Assembly (NCBI GenBank): GCA_944323885.1
Contig: CALUUD010000002.1
Coordinates: 471,308 to 535,307, forward strand
Length of the DNA stretch: 64,000 nucleotides
DNA from: an uncultured Helicobacteraceae bacterium
GTDB lineage: Bacteria > Campylobacterota > Campylobacteria > Campylobacterales > Helicobacteraceae
Reading direction: 5' to 3'
Shown here: positions 59,920-64,000 of the stretch, one piece after another
How positions within the stretch are numbered: the stretch's first letter is position 1
Layout of the letters: each line of letters begins with the position of its first letter
The notes under the pieces: model-generated
The model's database searches: none
Told to the model about the DNA's origin: nothing
The model's input: the letters and a program-made list of their open reading frames with translations, nothing else
Translations under genes and position numbers: made by a program

Positions 59920-60809
59920 AAGATATCATAATAACTGGTGCAAGTGGTTTTATAGGATCAAATCTAATAAAGACATTATATAAATCATATAAAATAATTG
60001 CAATCACAAGAGAAACATCAAACACTAAAAAAATAGAAACCTTTTGTGAGATATATAAATATGAAGGTATATCTAGATTAATTAACTACCTGAATAATAA
60101 AGATATTATTGGAGTTATACATCTTGCAACCTTATATGTAAAGAATCACAAGATGGATGATATTAAAAATATCATAGATGCAAACATAACATTTGGTAGT
60201 GAAATTTGTGAAGCTTTATCTTTACTAAACTTTAATGGATGGTTTATTAATGTTGGAACATTTTGGCAGTTCTATAAAAATATGCAAGATAACCCACTAA
60301 ATTTATACGCGGCATCAAAAAGTGCATTTAGTAATATTATTAATTTTTATGCAAATACAACAAATATAACATTTAGCACTATTTACCTTAATGACACATA
60401 TGGACCAAATGATAATAGAGAGAAAATATTTAATTTATGGCTAAAAATAGCAAAAAGTGGACAAAATCTAGAAATGAGCAAAGGTGAGCAAATAATAGAT
60501 TTAATATATATTGATGATGTAGTTGATGCTTTTATAAAACTCATTGAATTATTAAACTCTCCATACAAGACACTTGCAAAAAATAAAATTTTTGCATTAC
60601 ATACAAAAGAAAGAAAGACATTGCGTGAATTATCAGAAATATTTGAACAAATAATTGGTAAAAAATTAAATATATTATGGGGAGCAAAACCATATATGAA
60701 AAGAGAGAATTTTATGCCATTTGAAGGTGGAGATATATTGCCAAATTGGATTGAAAAATTTACATTTAAAGAAGGCATAAGAGAAGTTATTAATAGTAGC
60801 CATAGCTAG
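59916..60809 (+). CDS. NAD-dependent sugar epimerase/dehydratase (SDR)
   Basis: A second extended SDR of 297 residues, starting at TTG with GGAGGG five bases upstream inside the RmlC-family gene. GASGFIGSNLIKTLYKSYKIIAITRETSN closely parallels the first SDR; LNLYAASKSAFSNII has the YxxxK pair. It could reduce, epimerise or dehydrate the sugar released by the RmlC-like enzyme. The exact step is unknown. It converges on the GT61 gene with a 6-base gap. Confidence 0.85.
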   Translation: MKDIIITGASGFIGSNLIKTLYKSYKIIAITRETSNTKKIETFCEIYKYEGISRLINYLNNKDIIGVIHLATLYVKNHKMDDIKNIIDANITFGSEICEALSLLNFNGWFINVGTFWQFYKNMQDNPLNLYAASKSAFSNIINFYANTTNITFSTIYLNDTYGPNDNREKIFNLWLKIAKSGQNLEMSKGEQIIDLIYIDDVVDAFIKLIELLNSPYKTLAKNKIFALHTKERKTLRELSEIFEQIIGKKLNILWGAKPYMKRENFMPFEGGDILPNWIEKFTFKEGIREVINSSHS

Positions 60810-60815
60810 TATTGT

Positions 60816-62129
60816 TTAAACTTTTTCTATACCATAGGCTTTAAGCTTTTCTTCTACATATCTTATATCTGCATACAAATTCGATGACCACCAGGTCCCA
60901 ACATCTCCATCCATATGGTCTATATTTTTTACATCTCTAATTTCACAAATAATTGGTAGAAATTCTATCCCAAATAAATAATCAATAGGATATTCAACCA
61001 TATTTGCAGGACGTAAAGATATAGCCTTTCCTCCACTTTTCATATATCCATAATTCATAATTGAAGTACCATCTATACTTAATATCACTTTTGCTCTACT
61101 TAAGTAATTTATTTTATCTTTAAAACTAACATCTTCCATATACAATGTTTTAAAGCCATATTTAGATTCTAAAAATTCTCTAAATTCATTTTCATTAACT
61201 AAAAATCTCTTTGCACTTTTTGCTCTTGAGATATATATTCTTTCACATCCATCACTAAAATTTTCATCATAATAAAAAGCTCTTAAATGCTCTATTGCAT
61301 CAACCAAATATTTTTTATTACATTTTACTTGAGTTGGAATAAATACATTATTTACATCAACTACCATTTTTTTGGGAATTTTAGCATCATTAACACAAAC
61401 TATATTTTCTTTTTTTATTGCAAATGGACAATTTTTATTATGTTCTTTTGTAAGACTTAGTAATGCTGGATAAATATATTGATCAAATTGCCAAGAGTTT
61501 CTAATGGGAGCTATAATTACTAATTTATCAAAATCAATGTTATATGTAGTTGATGTCTGATTCCCCACCCCTACATTAATAACTTTCTTTTTATCATATA
61601 AAGCTTTTAATGTTGCAAGCAGCCTTGGAAACTCCTCAAAACTAAAATGTGAAAAACAATCCCAATTTGGTGAATGCCATAATATTTTTGCTTCATCTGA
61701 TTTCAATCTTTTTTGCTCTCTACCATTAAAAATACTAATTAGAACTTTTATTAATTGTTTAATTTCTTTTTTATTTACAGGAATAAATAATCTTTTTTGT
61801 AATGTTTTATAAAAATTAAAATTACTCCTTACAAAACCATGATTGCCGAATCCACCAGTATTCTCTTGCACTATATCGCCATTACAAAATGCGCCACCAC
61901 TTGTAGTTACAAGTTCTATATGATCAAAATGCAATATATCAAATGGAGATAATTTAAACTTCATATATCTGCCAAGCTTCTCTTCTTTATTTGGAATCCC
62001 TCTAGTGTTTAATAGTTTCATATTCACATCTTGCATGTTCATTCTTTTATTTGCATCTAATAAACTTTTATATTCTGCTGAATTTTCATCAATTAGATCT
62101 GAAATTTTTATTTCTAAATAATCCTGCAT
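60816..62129 (-). CDS. Glycosyltransferase family 61 (DUF563) protein
   Basis: A 437-residue protein with the GT61 C-terminal block: RIYISRAKSAKRFLVNENEFREFLE, FKTLYMEDVSFKDKINYLSRAKVILSIDGTSIMNYGYMKSGGKAISLRP. The Arg-x-Ser/Arg and Asp-Gly-Thr/Ser features are those of this family. It has no signal peptide, so it probably acts in the cytosol on a lipid-linked surface glycan. The donor and acceptor are unknown. It lies amid sugar-nucleotide genes. Confidence 0.8.
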   Translation of the reverse strand: MQDYLEIKISDLIDENSAEYKSLLDANKRMNMQDVNMKLLNTRGIPNKEEKLGRYMKFKLSPFDILHFDHIELVTTSGGAFCNGDIVQENTGGFGNHGFVRSNFNFYKTLQKRLFIPVNKKEIKQLIKVLISIFNGREQKRLKSDEAKILWHSPNWDCFSHFSFEEFPRLLATLKALYDKKKVINVGVGNQTSTTYNIDFDKLVIIAPIRNSWQFDQYIYPALLSLTKEHNKNCPFAIKKENIVCVNDAKIPKKMVVDVNNVFIPTQVKCNKKYLVDAIEHLRAFYYDENFSDGCERIYISRAKSAKRFLVNENEFREFLESKYGFKTLYMEDVSFKDKINYLSRAKVILSIDGTSIMNYGYMKSGGKAISLRPANMVEYPIDYLFGIEFLPIICEIRDVKNIDHMDGDVGTWWSSNLYADIRYVEEKLKAYGIEKV

Positions 62130-62158
62130 ATAACTCCTTTCAACTTAAAATGTAGTTA

Positions 62159-62425
62159 TTATAGCCAACCTAGAAATATATTTTTAATTTCATTATATTG
62201 TATTAGTTTCTTTAGATTCTTTATCTTATTATAAGCATCTACAAAATATCTCTCGTGTGTTTCACATGCTATAAGCCAATTTTAGTATATAACTTAATTT
62301 CTATAATTTTATTAATAATATCAAACTCTATACCTTCTATATCAGGTTTTAAAAGATAGATAATAAATCTAAGATTCTTTGAGAAAATTTCTTTTGCATT
62401 TTTATATTTATTAACCTGTACTAAT
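62159..62425 (-). pseudogene. FkbM-type methyltransferase remnant
   Basis: Two frames together read like the C-terminal third of an FkbM methyltransferase: KEIFSKNLRFIIYLLKPDIEG (residues of motif DIEG), then after a single-base shift near 62273-62275 IACETHERYFVDAYNKIKN and a tail ending NIFLGWL, which is close to the family's (D/E)TH and INLDWI ending. An in-frame TAA closes the upstream side. The first two thirds are absent, so this is a fragment. It fills the 416-base gap between GT61 and RfbH. Confidence 0.65.
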
Positions 62426-62531
62426 TAGGAAATGTAAAATTATGAGAGTTTTTATTTTTATATTTCAATTTAGCAACAGTTACTATAATCAAGACTAATA
62501 TCATACTAAAAGCCTTATATATGAGTTGCAT
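62421..62531 (-). other. 36-codon open frame, probable second fragment in the gap
   Basis: A short frame (MQLIYKAFSMILVLIIVTVA, then KLKYKNKNSHNFTFPN) directly after rfbH with no Shine-Dalgarno. The NSHNFT segment has a weak likeness to the beginnings of hexapeptide-repeat acetyltransferases, but this is not enough for a call. It may be another decayed glycan gene. Confidence 0.3.
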
Positions 62532-62545
62532 GATTTTATATGGTT

Positions 62546-63862
62546 TTAGCATGACTTCACAAATTCATCTATCATATCTACTATATAATCTATTGCTTTA
62601 AATGAAATACCAGGATAAACTCCTATCCAAAAACTATCATTCATGATTTTATTTGTATTTTTTAAATCACCAACTACCCTATAATCAACACCTTCTTTTA
62701 ATGTATCAAATGCTGGATGTAACAACATATTACCACCAAATAAATTTCTAGTTTGAATATTTTTAGATTCTAAAAATTCACTAATTTCATTTCTACTAAA
62801 TTTTTTAGAATCTTTTATTGTTATTAAGAATCCAAACCAACTTGGATGTGAATTTTGTGTAGCCTTAGGTAAGATAAACAAATCATTCAGATACTGTAAT
62901 CTGTTACTTAAATAATTATGATTTTCTTGCCTTCTTTTTACAAAAAAGTCAAGCTTATCTAGCTGTGCAACACCTATACTTGCTTGCATTTCTGTAGCCT
63001 TTAGATTATAACCAAAATGAGAATATATATATTTATGATCATATCCAAATGGAAGTTTGCCTAGCATTTGTGAGAATCTAGCACCACAAGTATTATCTTT
63101 ACCACCTTCACAATAACAATCTCTACCCCAATCTCTAATACTTAGAGCAATCTTTTTTAGCAATGGATTATTTGTATAGACTGCACCACCCTCACCCATT
63201 GTAATATGATGAGCTGGATAAAAACTAGAAGTTCCAATATCACCAAAAGTCCCTGTAAATCTGCCATCATATTTTGCACCAAGTGCATCACAATTATCTT
63301 CAATTAGCCATAAATTATATTTATTACATATTTCTTTAATTACTTTTATATTAAATGGATTACCTAAAGTATGAGCTATAAATATAGCTTTTGTCTTAGG
63401 TGAAATTGCTTGTTCTAAATTACTTATATCAATATTTGCAGTATCTAAATCAATATCAACAAAAACAGGTATAGCCCCAAATTGAACAATAGGAGATATG
63501 GTAGTAGGAAAACCAGCTGCAAGAGTGATGATCTCATCACCTCGTTTAATAGCTCTTTCTTTTAATAAAGGGGATGTGAGAGTAGAAAATGCTAACAAAT
63601 TAGCACTTGATCCAGAATTAACTAAGAGCGCACCAATAACACCTAAATATTTAGCTAATTTATTTTCAAAATCCCTTGCATACTTACTTGCTGTAAGCCA
63701 AAAATCAAGAGCAGAATCTACTAAATTTACCAATTCATGTTCATCATAAATTCTACCTGCATAATTTACTCTATCACCTATTATAAACTCATTATTATTT
63801 TTGTGATTTAAAATATAATATTCTTTTACTTTTTGCAATATTTCTTCTCTTAGATTATCCAA
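62546..63862 (-). CDS. rfbH: CDP-4-keto-6-deoxy-D-glucose 3-dehydrase (E1, RfbH/DdhC)
   Basis: PMP-dependent iron-sulfur dehydrase that removes the C3 hydroxyl of CDP-4-keto-6-deoxyglucose on the way to 3,6-dideoxyhexoses. The 438 residues are DegT/AHBA-like. The usual PLP Lys is replaced by His219 in SFYPAHHITMGEGGAVYTN, as in E1. Cys191, Cys249, Cys251 and Cys259 reproduce exactly the known C-x57-C-x-C-x7-C [2Fe-2S] spacing. RfbF, RfbG and a reductase partner (E3) are expected nearby, but are not in this window. Confidence 0.95.
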   Translation of the reverse strand: MDNLREEILQKVKEYYILNHKNNNEFIIGDRVNYAGRIYDEHELVNLVDSALDFWLTASKYARDFENKLAKYLGVIGALLVNSGSSANLLAFSTLTSPLLKERAIKRGDEIITLAAGFPTTISPIVQFGAIPVFVDIDLDTANIDISNLEQAISPKTKAIFIAHTLGNPFNIKVIKEICNKYNLWLIEDNCDALGAKYDGRFTGTFGDIGTSSFYPAHHITMGEGGAVYTNNPLLKKIALSIRDWGRDCYCEGGKDNTCGARFSQMLGKLPFGYDHKYIYSHFGYNLKATEMQASIGVAQLDKLDFFVKRRQENHNYLSNRLQYLNDLFILPKATQNSHPSWFGFLITIKDSKKFSRNEISEFLESKNIQTRNLFGGNMLLHPAFDTLKEGVDYRVVGDLKNTNKIMNDSFWIGVYPGISFKAIDYIVDMIDEFVKSC

Positions 63863-63941
63863 GTAGCACCCTTTTTAAAAATAAAATTTAAACCAAAATT
63901 AATAATTATTTTTAATCTTGCTAAAAGATAAGCTATCAGTA

Positions 63942-64000
63942 TTAATCATCATGTTTTTGGCCTACAATTTGACCTTTTTCATTTATATACACTTTTAACA
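63942..64000 (-). CDS. C-terminal end of an unidentified gene
   Basis: Minus-strand frame entering from the right edge, LKVYINEKGQIVGQKHDD then TAA at 63942-63944, 79 bases before rfbH. Only 18 residues are seen, too few to identify; position suggests another sugar-pathway gene. Confidence 0.5.
   Translation of the reverse strand, partial: LKVYINEKGQIVGQKHDD

Noticed and set aside
62258-62268. TGTTTCACATG, resembling half of a parS site
   Set aside because: Only one half matches the palindrome, and the bases code for CETHER in the methyltransferase remnant on the other strand.

Overview
The window is a compact, very AT-rich stretch of a Campylobacterota (epsilonproteobacterial) chromosome, most like Helicobacter. 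Signs of this are the gene order tolR-tolQ-atpC-D-G-A-H-F-F'-parB-parA-birA-fmt-proB, the napAGHBFLD order, OorDABC 2-oxoglutarate oxidoreductase, a glutamate 5-kinase without a PUA domain, a ribosomal L31 with the Helicobacter-type cysteine pattern, and poly-G tracts in surface-glycan genes. The nap operon, a Crp/Fnr regulator and an RfbH dehydrase point to an enterohepatic-type Helicobacter or close relative rather than H. pylori. This placement is inference from gene content; no search was run.

Layout. 1-10692 (minus): Tol energiser, F1 ATPase with both b-type stator subunits, chromosome partition genes, biotin ligase, Met-tRNA formyltransferase and glutamate kinase. 10861-12525: secreted gamma-glutamyltranspeptidase with a strong terminator. 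12673-14766 (minus): gmd, a Crp/Fnr regulator and a small DUF2892 membrane protein. 15038-22153 (plus): periplasmic nitrate reductase operon ending in msrA. 22155-27421 (minus): isochorismatase-like hydrolase, hypD, and a FapA/DUF342 plus WD40 pair. 27599-29725: a CirA/CfrA-like TonB receptor. 29762-33043 (minus): a methionine ABC importer with two binding proteins, whose ATPase gene seems to start at ATA. 33176-34568: a GT-C glycosyltransferase broken at a G6 tract. 34587-37413 (minus): oorDABC. 37588-41149: mltG and an AsmA-like gene that overlap head to head. 41150-57335 (minus): a long run of housekeeping genes (thiE, radical SAM, purF, dapB, trxB, trxA, yraN, hom, aminotransferase, rlmB, rsmI, rpmE, cca, ftsI) ending at fliE-flgC-flgB behind a sigma54 promoter. 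57500-60809 (plus): HIT protein, lipoprotein, then an SDR-RmlC-SDR sugar cassette containing a G9 tract. 60816-64000 (minus): GT61 transferase, a decayed methyltransferase, RfbH and the end of another gene. No tRNA, rRNA, CRISPR array or insertion sequence was seen.

Main points for a second look: (1) the G9 tract at 59285-59293 sets whether the upstream SDR frame ends exactly at the ATG of an RmlC-family gene that has no visible Shine-Dalgarno, so it could switch translational coupling on and off; (2) the G6 tract at 33305-33310 frameshifts a GT-C glycosyltransferase; (3) metN has a good Shine-Dalgarno but only ATA as a start; (4) the palindrome AGANTCT (N = A/T) occurs about 80 times by eye against roughly 15 expected from base composition; (5) mltG and its divergent neighbour encode their first membrane helices from opposite strands of one quasi-palindrome.
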